From Balneolaceae bacterium (lineage in GTDB: Bacteria > Bacteroidota > Rhodothermia > Balneolales > Balneolaceae): a stretch of DNA of 47,208 bases. The position numbers and the translations under genes are program-made. The DNA lies in the NCBI GenBank assembly GCA_020832285.1, contig JAFIFB010000039.1:1-47208 (forward strand), given 5' to 3'. Positions 18,265 through 26,654 of this stretch are shown here, piece by piece. Position 1 is the first letter of the stretch, and the number at the start of each line of letters is the position of its first letter. The notes beneath the pieces were generated by a model, which was not told the origin of the DNA, did not search any database, and saw nothing but the letters and a program-made list of their open reading frames with translations.

Positions 18265-18389
18265 GTCGTGTCAAACATATAATCTCGGGTGAGACCTGAC
18301 AGGTATCGTTCGATATTTCATTCATAAGTTAGTATTCTTTGTTGAAACCTGTCAGGTCTTTAATCGGCAAATTAGGGTTGATACGACAC
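18265..18389. repeat. Dispersed MITE-like repeat, copy A
   Basis: About 125 bases with imperfect terminal inverted repeats (GTGTCAA near the left end, TTGATACGACAC at the right) and a strong internal pair, AGACCTGACAGGT (18292-18304) with ACCTGTCAGGTCT (18347-18359). A second copy lies at 32590-32705 in the same orientation. It encodes nothing. Here it sits between the 3' ends of two convergent genes and could fold into a long hairpin in either transcript. Confidence 0.75.
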
Positions 18390-18436
18390 TATGATACTTT
18401 CAGCTTATTCGTAATATTTTCTCAATTAAACTGGAA

Positions 18437-19477
18437 TCAGAACGGAACCGGAACCCAGGCGCTTGATTCAAAAATATCGATCATGTAAAAAAAGGCTATC
18501 AGGATGGTTCCCATTACAATGGCTGCTGCAGGGGGATCGAAATGGGTATCGGCATGGGCGTAAAAAATACGCTGGATGATTTCTCCGAAAATTGCAGCAA
18601 TACCCCCAAAAAATGCACCCAGGATCAGCATGGCTGAAAGCGCAAAGGTTGTGGGCTCCCCTATAGATGCGGCTGCCACTGAGGTACTCGAAACCAGTGA
18701 GATGTGATGTGTAACCGGTATTTTTTCGACGCCAAGATTCAGGAAAATCAAGATTGCTGCACTGATTCCGAATGGCAGAAACACGCTGCCAGTTTCGTAT
18801 GTAATGAATGCAGCAAGTATTCCCACAATGACTCCTAAAAAAATAACGTGGCTCCATTTGTATTGATGTGGCAGCCAGGGCTCTATCAGCAGTCGGCTGG
18901 AGCCTTTTTCACGGGGCTCCTTTTTTTCGAATGGCACCATATTCATCAGCCCTTTCTTGGCATTTCCGATGATCGGATATTTGAAAAAGATTCGGTGCGC
19001 AAAAGCGGAAAGCACTACGGCCATTGCAATTGGATCCCATGGCATAGAAAAAATAGAGGAGAGCGTAGCAAGCCAATAGCCAAGAATACCAAACAGGCCG
19101 CCAACCAAAAGAACGTCCGGTTTAGGCCCAAAAGCATAAGCAATATTTTTTGCTTCTCCGTAGGGAAATCCGGTATCCATGTATCCTTTTTTAGCTGCAT
19201 AGGCAGATGCTGCTGCTCCTGCTGCAAAACTGATATGAGGGCCAAATACCGGTCCAAAACCGATTTGTCCTGTAATGGCAGCCGAGTTGAGTGTATCGGG
19301 ATCCACACCCATCAAACCCGAATAATCGCCGCTTAATATTCTTACAGCCTCACCGAGCATAACCAGAAAACCGGTGAAGATAAACGCTGGTAATGCCCCG
19401 ATCGCTGCACCAAATGCCCCGCCTGCAAAAGCCGCAATCAGCATTCCTAACAACCACAAATCTGAAAATTCCGCCAT
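18437..19477 (-). CDS. Multi-pass membrane protein of unknown function
   Basis: I do not recognise the family with confidence. The 346 residues hold about eight or nine hydrophobic segments. Features include an N-terminal glycine/alanine-rich stretch (AAFAGGAFGAAIGALPAFIFTG), a conserved-looking GFGPVFGPHISFAAGAAASAYA loop, and a polar central loop (about 190-215) that is probably cytoplasmic. The repeated GAAIGA/GAFFGGIAA pattern suggests two similar halves, as in many transporters, but the symmetry is not proven. No signal peptide is needed. It lies 102 bases downstream of the GIY-YIG gene on the same strand. Confidence 0.8.
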   Translation of the reverse strand: MAEFSDLWLLGMLIAAFAGGAFGAAIGALPAFIFTGFLVMLGEAVRILSGDYSGLMGVDPDTLNSAAITGQIGFGPVFGPHISFAAGAAASAYAAKKGYMDTGFPYGEAKNIAYAFGPKPDVLLVGGLFGILGYWLATLSSIFSMPWDPIAMAVVLSAFAHRIFFKYPIIGNAKKGLMNMVPFEKKEPREKGSSRLLIEPWLPHQYKWSHVIFLGVIVGILAAFITYETGSVFLPFGISAAILIFLNLGVEKIPVTHHISLVSSTSVAAASIGEPTTFALSAMLILGAFFGGIAAIFGEIIQRIFYAHADTHFDPPAAAIVMGTILIAFFYMIDIFESSAWVPVPF

Positions 19478-19579
19478 AAAATGCCCTGTTTAAATCAGTT
19501 AACTTTAATTGAATGAGACTAAAAAAAAAGAAAAAAAGATCAATAGCAAAAGAATCATACACCATAAATTTAATGATTT

Positions 19580-20188
19580 TTACCGGTCTTGAAGCCGGAT
19601 GAACAGATCATCAAGCTGATCCTGACTGATGATGCGGGATGATTCTGTCAAAAACTTTTCTCTTGCCTGCCTGTGTCGTTTGAGAATTTGTTGGTAAAAA
19701 GCCGAAATCAGTGCAATTTCTTTTGTTGATAGTTCTCTGAAAGCAAGAGGTTTATCAGCGGATCTGATTTTACCTGCCGGATTCATCGAAAGGTTAAACC
19801 GAACGGTGTCACCCACTATTTTAATTTTAATAAAGTAGTATGTTTCAGTGGATTTGTTGACGTGATTAAACTCCGGGCGAAATTTCCTGATCCATCGGTT
19901 CTCGGTAAGAAGTGCTTCTTCTTCAGAGTTTGTGAATTCCGTTTCAATTAGATCAATTTTGCTGATCAGTCTGGATACTTTTGTTGATGCCCCGCCGGGA
20001 CGTATACGCTTATAGGTAAAGAGTCTGTACCTCAGATTTTTTGATTTACCAACATAGATCAGATTACCAGAAGCATCATAAAAACGGTATATACCTGGCC
20101 GTTTTGGTACGGAGTTAAACCACTCTTTGCCAATCTTATTCTCAAGAAAGGGGGCGGATTCAAACAATTGTGGTGATTTAATCATCAA
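19580..20188 (-). CDS. GIY-YIG nuclease domain protein (UvrC/Cho-like)
   Basis: A 202-residue protein with a GIY-YIG endonuclease domain at about residues 30-110: GIYRFYDASGNLIYVGKSKNLRYRL gives the GIY and YVG elements and the catalytic arginine, and the ALLTENRWIRKFRPEFN segment supplies the metal-binding Glu and the usual PxxN end. This layout matches the UvrC N-terminal domain and the stand-alone E. coli Cho protein, which makes the 3' incision in nucleotide excision repair. The UvrC C-terminal nuclease and helix-hairpin-helix domains are missing. The role in repair is inferred from the family. Confidence 0.86.
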   Translation of the reverse strand: MMIKSPQLFESAPFLENKIGKEWFNSVPKRPGIYRFYDASGNLIYVGKSKNLRYRLFTYKRIRPGGASTKVSRLISKIDLIETEFTNSEEEALLTENRWIRKFRPEFNHVNKSTETYYFIKIKIVGDTVRFNLSMNPAGKIRSADKPLAFRELSTKEIALISAFYQQILKRHRQAREKFLTESSRIISQDQLDDLFIRLQDR

Positions 20189-20296
20189 AGTCTGGAGGGT
20201 ATGATTAACATTTTTCTAAATGTATCAACCCGTGATGACAACATGATGTCATCTATATTTTACAATCTGGAAAAGTTGCGCGTTAGGGGGATTGAG

Positions 20297-20382
20297 CGAT
20301 TTATGAGATATTCGATATTCGACGTAGCGATTTTAATGCACATCAGATCGAAAATCGTTACGTCGTTACATCTCAAAAATCG
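20297..20382. repeat. Imperfect long inverted repeat (MITE or structured RNA)
   Basis: Inner arms CGACGTAGCGATTTT (20320-20334) and AAAATCGTTACGTCG (20351-20365) match at 14 of 15 positions. Outer arms CGATTTATGAGAT (20297-20309) and ATCTCAAAAATCG (20370-20382) match at 12 of 13, with a six-base length difference between the two sides. The gap 20189-20575 has no credible gene; a 70-codon frame across this structure looks accidental. Confidence 0.6.
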
Positions 20383-20469
20383 GATATCATTGAGGCGGTT
20401 GAAAACAATTTAAGTACTGAATTTTCTGAAGTGAGTTGTGGATAGAGTGCTTGGTTGGCTTTAAGACAT

Positions 20470-20496
20470 TTCAGAGCAGAGCGTCGCGACTCTGAA
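20470..20496. other. Small hairpin near the cyclase gene 3' end
   Basis: TTCAGAG (20470-20476) is the perfect reverse complement of CTCTGAA (20490-20496). It lies about 80 bases past the stop of the minus-strand cyclase gene. No T-run follows on either strand, so its role is unclear. Confidence 0.3.
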
Positions 20497-20575
20497 CAAA
20501 CAATCTTAATCCATTTACCCAAAATTTTCCATAGAACCATATATTTGAAGATAAACGAGTTCTATATTCACATGA

Positions 20576-21373
20576 TTACTCCCTTACGTGTGCCACAATT
20601 CTCAGCGGCGCTCCGCTTCCGTCTTTGATCTTCATCGGCAGGGCGATAACAAAAGCTCCGGTGGCAGGAAGCCTGTCGAGATTGGCAACATTTTCAAATC
20701 CGGGGATATTCTGTTCAGAAAAAATCTGGTGGGTTTCAAAAAGTTCGGAACGACCATAATCCAGGCTTGGGGTATCCAGTCCAACAGCCTTAACAGAACG
20801 GTTCTCTACGAGCCATTGGGCCGTATCGGGGTGGATCCCGGGAAAGCTTAATTCAGCGGCTCCTTCTTCTCCCCGTTTATCGGTACCGAGATACAGTTTT
20901 GCATCGGGCCAGTAAGCACCCATTCCTGTGTGGAACAGAAGGATAGTATCGTCAGGCATCAAGCCGTGAACGGTTTCCCAATCGGTCAGATCAGCAACCT
21001 GGATTTGGTAATCTCTGTTCTCTTCTACCTGTTCGGTTATATCTACCACAACAGCCCGCCCGGCAAGCTGACTGATTTCTATCTGATCCACGGTTTTTCG
21101 GTTTTCATAAAAATGGATAGGTGCATCGAGATGGGTGCCGCCATGTTCGGCAGTGCAGAATTCATACGATTCGTAGTAAAAACCCGCATCGGTTGTTCCA
21201 ACAAAAACCGTATCAAACTGAAAAGTGCTGGATGTGGGCCAGTAGAGTGTTTCATCCGAAAATTCGTAGGTCAGGTCGATCCACATCCCGTCCTCCCATT
21301 CATATTTTTCTACAGTGGTACACATGGAGAGGCAGAAAATGATAATTGTAAAAACAAGATATTTCCTTTTCAT
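20576..21373 (-). CDS. Cyclase-family (kynurenine formamidase-like) lipoprotein
   Basis: A 265-residue metal-dependent hydrolase of the cyclase family (Pfam Cyclase, which includes KynB). The metal-binding motif HGGTHLDAPIHF starts near residue 76 and keeps the H-x-G-T-H-x-D-x-P-x-H pattern. The second half has the LFHTGMGAYWP and GLDTPSLDYG strands normal for the family. The N terminus is a lipoprotein signal, ending in LSMC (Cys18), so the protein should be anchored in the cell envelope, unlike cytoplasmic KynB. The substrate is unknown, and tryptophan catabolism genes are absent nearby. Confidence 0.88.
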   Translation of the reverse strand: MKRKYLVFTIIIFCLSMCTTVEKYEWEDGMWIDLTYEFSDETLYWPTSSTFQFDTVFVGTTDAGFYYESYEFCTAEHGGTHLDAPIHFYENRKTVDQIEISQLAGRAVVVDITEQVEENRDYQIQVADLTDWETVHGLMPDDTILLFHTGMGAYWPDAKLYLGTDKRGEEGAAELSFPGIHPDTAQWLVENRSVKAVGLDTPSLDYGRSELFETHQIFSEQNIPGFENVANLDRLPATGAFVIALPMKIKDGSGAPLRIVAHVRE

Positions 21374-21724
21374 AATTACAATGAGTTGAATTTGGGTGTA
21401 ACGTCTGATTAAACTGAGTAAAGGCCTGTAATAATTTGCAAAGAAGCAACCAGCATAAAAAGATATAATTAAAATACAAAAACAAAACTGTCCAAAACGA
21501 TTAGGGATAATGGAAGAAGTTTACCCGTTAGCAAAGTATTTTTGCCTGCATTGCCCCTCGAATTTTTAACTCAGTGAATTGTTTAGCCCAGTTTTACTGG
21601 GGATAATTTCTTTGTATGATAACCAGAATTGGAAATGTGAGAAAATATGAGTTTATATGAAGGGTTTATTTGCAAAATTGATATATATTTTGTAATAAAA
21701 TAAATATGTTCAAATACAATTATT
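21374..21724. other. Non-coding gap between divergent genes
   Basis: About 350 AT-rich bases between the cyclase gene (leftward) and the small helical-protein gene (rightward); promoters for both are expected here. A CTGTCCAAAACG 12-mer at 21488-21499 equals the tip of the IS ends at 38435 and 39793. No gene is seen. Confidence 0.45.
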
Positions 21725-22228
21725 ATGCCTGATTTGAAACCCATATCCAAAAAGTCCATTCCAGCCGCTTTGGAGAAGGCAAAGCATTACCGTCTTCTCA
21801 ATCAACCCTGGCAGGCAGAAAGCATTTGTCATGATATTCTTAGTACCACCCCGGATAATCAATCGGTAATCTATGTACTTGTTCTTGCAATCACAGATCA
21901 ATTTGAGGGGCCATCCCGTAAGAGCCTGTCTGACGCACTGGAAACTGCAGAAATGTTGACTGACAGTTATCAGAAAGAATATTGTACGGGCCTGATCTAT
22001 GAACGTCAGGCTGCTGCAGCAGTGAAACGCCGGAGTCCGCGTGCAGGCTACATTGCGTTCGAATATTTAGCCCGTGCCCTGAAACATTATGAAAAAGCCG
22101 AGAAAATCCGGCCGGATATTAATGAAGAATCCGTTCTCAGGTGGAACGCCTGTATTCGGTTTATGAATAAACACAAGCTCAAACCGGCCAAAGATGAAGG
22201 TGGCAGTCAGCCTCTTCTGGATGTGTAG
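21725..22228 (+). CDS. Small TPR-like helical protein
   Basis: A 167-residue soluble protein, mostly helical. The pattern AALEKAKHYRLLNQPWQAESICHDILSTTPDN (residues 14-45) fits one tetratricopeptide repeat, and ALKHYEKAEKIRPD (about 118-131) resembles the second helix of another. No catalytic motif is visible, and a scaffold or binding role is likely by analogy. It is an isolated gene; the next gene starts about 250 bases downstream on the same strand. Confidence 0.75.
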   Translation: MPDLKPISKKSIPAALEKAKHYRLLNQPWQAESICHDILSTTPDNQSVIYVLVLAITDQFEGPSRKSLSDALETAEMLTDSYQKEYCTGLIYERQAAAAVKRRSPRAGYIAFEYLARALKHYEKAEKIRPDINEESVLRWNACIRFMNKHKLKPAKDEGGSQPLLDV

Positions 22229-22478
22229 AATTTTCAGCGTTCATTGATTTGCATTTGACGCGCATCATTCACCAAATAATTAGACTGTGAGTAATCCCGG
22301 CAGCGGTAGTAAGTGGTATCGGAAATACAAGAGCACGTTCAGCATGCCATTTTATCTTCGCGTTGCCCACAAAAATTTCGCTCCGTGGGATACTGGAGGA
22401 GCTTGGTGAATAATTCAGGCAAAATATATTACATTTGATACAACATTTAGACTAACCTTGAGCACTGGAGGTTGCATT

Positions 22479-24233
22479 ATGGCTCGTTACGGACCGAATG
22501 TACATGATGTTCTGATTGTTGGAGGAGGAGGAGCGGGACTGCGTGCGGCTATTGCAGTTGCAGAAACCAATCCCAATCTCAGTATTGCCGTGATTTCAAA
22601 GGTTTATCCCATGAGGAGCCACACCGTATCGGCCGAAGGGGGAGCAGCCGCGGTTATTAAACCAGATGACTCTCTGGACGACCACGCCTATGATACGATC
22701 TCGGGCGGAGATTGGCTTTGTGACCAGGATGCCGTTGAAGCATTTGTGAAGGAAGCACCTGAAGCGATGATCCGGCTCGAGCACTGGGGATGTCCCTGGA
22801 GTCGGGAAGAAAATGGTAGCATTGCAGTGCGACCTTTTGGCGGGATGAAAAACAAACGGACCTGGTTCGCTGCCGATAAAACAGGCTTCCATATGCTTCA
22901 CTCGATGTTCCAGACAACGTTGAAGTATGACCCGATACTCCGTTACGATGAATATTTTGTAACCAGTCTTCTTGTAGATGAAGGACGATGTCAGGGAGTG
23001 GTTGCGCTTGAACTGGCTACCGGAAAAATAGAACCCATTGCTGCAAAAAGTGTAATCCTCTGTACAGGCGGATGTGGAAAAGTGTTCCCGTTTACCACAA
23101 ATGCCAATATTAAAACCGGTGACGGAATGGCACTTGCCTACAGAGCAGGGGTTCCGCTTAAAGATATGGAGTTTGTTCAGTATCACCCTACCGGATTGCC
23201 GTTTACGGGAATTTTGATAACCGAAGCCGCCAGGGCAGAAGGAGGCAGGCTGCTGAATAAAGACGGTTATCGATACCTCCAGGATTATGACTTAGGCATA
23301 CCTGAAGATAAGCCGGTGCTTCGATCGATGGAACTGGGACCGCGTGACCGGCTCTCACAGGCATTTGAAAATGAGAAAGAAAAAGGACGGACTCTCGATG
23401 GCCCCTACGGAGCATACGTTCACCTTGATATCCGGCATCTCGGTCAAGAGGTAATCGATGAAAAAATTCCATTTGTTCGGGAGCTGTGCAGGAAATACGA
23501 AAATATCGATCCTGTTCATGAAATGATCCCTGTGCGGCCGGTTGTACATTATATTATGGGAGGCATCCACACAGACATTAACGGAGCAACTTCTTTGGAT
23601 GGACTTTTTGCAGCTGGTGAAACGGCCTGCGTCAGTATTAACGGGGCAAATCGGCTTGGTTCTAACTCTCTGACCGAACTGCTTGTTTTTGGGGCCAGGG
23701 CAGGAAGTGCTGCTGCTGAATATGCTTCCTCTCAGTCCTCGTTTGGAACCCGCCTGGATGCACTTGCAACTGATGAGAAAAAAAGAATTGAAAAAACATT
23801 TTTTAACAGCAATGGTAACCGTTCTGAGCGTGTGGCAGACCTCAGGAAGAAAATGCATAATGCAATGGAACAGGGAGCCGGCATCTATCGTACAGAGGCT
23901 TCTCTGAAAACATCAGGTGAAACCCTTAGTGTGCTTCGCGAACGGTTTAAAAAAATCTCACTTGAAGATAAAAGTTATACCTTTAATACCGAGTTTGTGT
24001 CTGCTATGGAACTATCATACATGTTTGATGTGGCTGAGGCGATAATAGAATCGGCATTGAAGAGAACTGAGTCAAGAGGCTCACACCAGAGGATGGATTT
24101 CCCGGAAAGAGATGATCAAAATTTTTTGACACACAGTCTTGCATACAAAACCGGACAGGAAATAGCCCGGATTGAATATCTGCCGGTAACGATTACCCGG
24201 TGGCCGCCCGGCGAGCGTAAATACGGGCAGTGA
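22479..24233 (+). CDS. frdA: Fumarate reductase / succinate dehydrogenase flavoprotein subunit
   Basis: Catalytic FAD subunit that interconverts fumarate and succinate. It has the Rossmann motif [14 protein letters not shown] at the N terminus, the SHTVSAEGG segment with the histidine that binds FAD covalently, [29 protein letters not shown], and [15 protein letters not shown]. The match in wording to E. coli FrdA (for example [28 protein letters not shown]) is closer than to SdhA. I chose the ATG at 22479 (584 residues) over the in-frame TTG at 22458 because a GGAGG lies seven bases before it. It is first of four genes, frdABCD. Confidence 0.94.
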   Translation: MARYGPNVHDVLIVGGGGAGLRAAIAVAETNPNLSIAVISKVYPMRSHTVSAEGGAAAVIKPDDSLDDHAYDTISGGDWLCDQDAVEAFVKEAPEAMIRLEHWGCPWSREENGSIAVRPFGGMKNKRTWFAADKTGFHMLHSMFQTTLKYDPILRYDEYFVTSLLVDEGRCQGVVALELATGKIEPIAAKSVILCTGGCGKVFPFTTNANIKTGDGMALAYRAGVPLKDMEFVQYHPTGLPFTGILITEAARAEGGRLLNKDGYRYLQDYDLGIPEDKPVLRSMELGPRDRLSQAFENEKEKGRTLDGPYGAYVHLDIRHLGQEVIDEKIPFVRELCRKYENIDPVHEMIPVRPVVHYIMGGIHTDINGATSLDGLFAAGETACVSINGANRLGSNSLTELLVFGARAGSAAAEYASSQSSFGTRLDALATDEKKRIEKTFFNSNGNRSERVADLRKKMHNAMEQGAGIYRTEASLKTSGETLSVLRERFKKISLEDKSYTFNTEFVSAMELSYMFDVAEAIIESALKRTESRGSHQRMDFPERDDQNFLTHSLAYKTGQEIARIEYLPVTITRWPPGERKYGQ

Positions 24234-24291
24234 TGACCAAAAGGTATTGTGCGAGTATGGATATACTAAAAACTTGTAACCGCTAAAGATT

Positions 24292-25035
24292 ATGGAAACT
24301 ACTATCAACCTGCAGGTTCTGCGATATATTCCCGAAAAAGATCCCGATCCTTTTTATCAGGAATATGAAGTACCTCTTCGTGAAGAGTGGGTGATTCTTG
24401 ATGCTCTCAACTACATCAAAGACCAAATTGACGGAACATTATCGTACCGATGGTCGTGTCGGATGGGGGTTTGCGGAAGTTGCGGTATGATGGTGAACGA
24501 AAAACCGATTCTCACCTGCGAAACGTTTCTTGAAAAATATATGCCGGGGCCCATTCGTATAGCTCCATTGAATTATTTTGGTGTTATTCGTGATCTTGTG
24601 GTGGAGACTGACGGATTTATGGAAAAAGTAAAACGTGTGAAACCCTGGATTATCCGTGACAAAGAGAAAGCCCCATTGGAAGGGGAGTATCTGCAGACTC
24701 CTGAAGAACTCTCGGAGTATAAACAGTACAGTATGTGTATTAACTGTATGCTCTGCTATTCCGCCTGCCCGGTTGTGGGACTGGAGCCGCAATTCATCGG
24801 GCCTGCCGCAATTGCCCTTGCACAACGATATAATTACGATAATCGGGATGAAGGACAGAACCAGCGAAACGATGTACTGCTTACTGATGATGGTATCTTC
24901 GAATGCACCCTTGTAGGGGAATGTTCCGAGGTTTGTCCAAAAAAAGTTGACCCGGCAGGTGCCATTCAGCGCTATAAAGTGCAAGGTGCAACCGAATGGT
25001 GGACATCTGTACTGCTCCCGTTCGGGAAGAAATAG
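24292..25035 (+). CDS. frdB: Fumarate reductase / succinate dehydrogenase iron-sulfur subunit
   Basis: Carries electrons between the flavin of FrdA and the quinone in the membrane. The 247 residues hold all three cluster motifs: the plant-ferredoxin 2Fe-2S motif CRMGVCGSCGMMVN with a further Cys in LTCETF, the 4Fe-4S motif CINCMLCYSACP, and the 3Fe-4S motif CTLVGECSEVCPKKVDP. It starts 58 bases after frdA and ends 32 bases before frdC. Confidence 0.95.
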   Translation: METTINLQVLRYIPEKDPDPFYQEYEVPLREEWVILDALNYIKDQIDGTLSYRWSCRMGVCGSCGMMVNEKPILTCETFLEKYMPGPIRIAPLNYFGVIRDLVVETDGFMEKVKRVKPWIIRDKEKAPLEGEYLQTPEELSEYKQYSMCINCMLCYSACPVVGLEPQFIGPAAIALAQRYNYDNRDEGQNQRNDVLLTDDGIFECTLVGECSEVCPKKVDPAGAIQRYKVQGATEWWTSVLLPFGKK

Positions 25036-25067
25036 AAACATATATATCCAGAACCATTGAAACAGAT

Positions 25068-25475
25068 ATGAGTACCCGTTACGAACGATACAGACCGACA
25101 TCCTATCACCACAAAATGTCAATTTTCTGGTGGGTGAAAAGAAAACCGTATATGCTGTTCATCATCCGGGAGCTGACAAGCATTTTTGTGGCAGCTTATG
25201 CGATCATTCTGATTGTAAAACTGAATGCTTTAAAACAGGGAGCTGAAGTTTGGGAAGCGTTGCTCGTATCCCTATCGGGGCCGTTCTCTGTTACAGTCCA
25301 TATTGTTGTTTTTATTTTTGTTCTTTTTCACAGCATTACCTGGTTTAAACTTGCCCCTACAGCCATGGTGGTAAAAATTGGCAAAAAGAAAATACCGGGT
25401 TCAATAATTATAGCTGTTAATTTTATGATGTGGATTTTGTTGTCTGGAGGTATTGTTTGGATTTTATTGCAGTAA
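25068..25475 (+). CDS. frdC: Fumarate reductase membrane subunit C
   Basis: Membrane anchor of 135 residues with three hydrophobic helices. The N terminus RYRPTSYHHKMSIFWWVKRKPYMLFIIRELTSIFVA and the WFKLAPTAMVVKIGKKKIPG loop match E. coli FrdC closely in pattern (RPMTSTWWKK...FYMLRE, TWFELAPK). An open frame begins 24 codons upstream at 24996 inside frdB, but the ATG at 25068 gives the FrdC N terminus. In E. coli, FrdC and FrdD bind quinones without heme; that this holds here is inference. Confidence 0.9.
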   Translation: MSTRYERYRPTSYHHKMSIFWWVKRKPYMLFIIRELTSIFVAAYAIILIVKLNALKQGAEVWEALLVSLSGPFSVTVHIVVFIFVLFHSITWFKLAPTAMVVKIGKKKIPGSIIIAVNFMMWILLSGGIVWILLQ

Positions 25476-25593
25476 TCCGTGACAGGAGCAATCCTTTTTA
25501 AATTGTTAATCGTGGGTAATAAAAAAAATATTTCTTACAAATATCATTATGATTTTTTTCACAGGAAAATCCAATTAAAGCAAACATAGAAAC

Positions 25594-25947
25594 ATGCAAA
25601 AAAAGAGATCAAACGATCCTTTCTGGTGGACGCTTTTTGGAGCAGGAGGAACCATTTCGGCTTTCTTTATTCCCGTGCATGTACTGCTGTTCGGAATTGC
25701 CATGCCACTTGGATGGATATCTGTCCCGGATTATGAAACGTTACTTCAACTGGCACAGCATCCGGTCACACGGCTCTACATTTTTGCTCTTGTTTCACTC
25801 TCCTTGTTTCATTGGGCTCACCGGTTCAGATATACTCTTTACGACGGATTAATGCTGAAGCATCTTGAACACTACATTTTTATTTTTTGCTATGGCAGTG
25901 CTTTAGCCGGAACAGTGATTACCGGAGTATTGATCTGGACAATTTAA
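25594..25947 (+). CDS. frdD: Fumarate reductase membrane subunit D
   Basis: Second membrane anchor, 117 residues with three hydrophobic helices. NDPFWWTLFGAGGTISAFFIPVHVLLFGIAMPLG matches the E. coli FrdD opening ([22 protein letters not shown]) well, and a histidine pair in FHWAHRFRYTLYDG occupies the LHRMHHAMHD region. It lies 118 bases after frdC and completes the four-gene set. Confidence 0.88.
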   Translation: MQKKRSNDPFWWTLFGAGGTISAFFIPVHVLLFGIAMPLGWISVPDYETLLQLAQHPVTRLYIFALVSLSLFHWAHRFRYTLYDGLMLKHLEHYIFIFCYGSALAGTVITGVLIWTI

Positions 25948-26654
25948 AAAAAGGTGAAGTCTGATCACTTGTTTTGATTAAAAAACGGAATTGCCAGAAA
26001 CATTGAGGCTAAATATATGAGGTTGATATGTTCAGTAGCAAATTACATGTTCAATAAAACTCAACAGGCTAAATCCATTTCAAAATTGATTACCAAATTC
26101 CTGCTCTAAACTACATGCACAAATCTCAGGTTTTTTACAAGAGAGGGGCAATTCCGGGAGAACACAACCCACGGGTAATTTCACTATGTGGAAATTGCTT
26201 ACGCTCGGAGCACAGCATTTGACAGGGTGTTTTTGCACTATCGCTTAAAATGTATTCTAAGACATTAATAATCATTTTGATAGATTTATTCATAATTTTT
26301 TTCTGTGAGTACCGGGCGAAGCCATTCCAGTGAAACGAGATGTGGGATAGAAGTTAAGGTGCTTTTTTTAAAATCATTGTAACCCTTTGCACACAATGCC
26401 GATGGGTCAACCAGGGGGTGTCTGATTGAAGAGAAATATTGAATGTCTTCCACATTTTCAGAGAAATAAAAAAGAATCTGCTGTTTCTATACGTTAATAA
26501 TTCAGTACAGAACGGAACTTATCCAAGCACCTATTTCCCCGCTTTTCATGAAACGCAGAGAAATGTCTTATCACCTTGTCATATATATCACTGCGGAGAC
26601 GAGACTGTTTTCGCGAGTTTTTTAATCTGAAAATCCATACGAGGTAACAGCATC
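25948..26654. other. Non-coding gap between frdD and prkA
   Basis: About 700 bases. I see no credible gene; a 63-codon frame at 26439-26630 lacks family likeness and a start signal. The prkA promoter should lie toward the right end, where GAGGTAA (26640-26646) is its Shine-Dalgarno site. No repeat or strong hairpin was found. Confidence 0.5.

Noticed and set aside
20201-20413. 70-codon frame on the plus strand
   Set aside because: It runs across a long inverted repeat, which explains the open frame better than a protein.
24439-25122. 227-codon frame on the minus strand
   Set aside because: Antisense to frdB and the frdC start, both of which have clear cluster and membrane motifs.
26439-26630. 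63-codon frame before prkA
   Set aside because: No homology signal or ribosome site; it lies in the expected promoter region.
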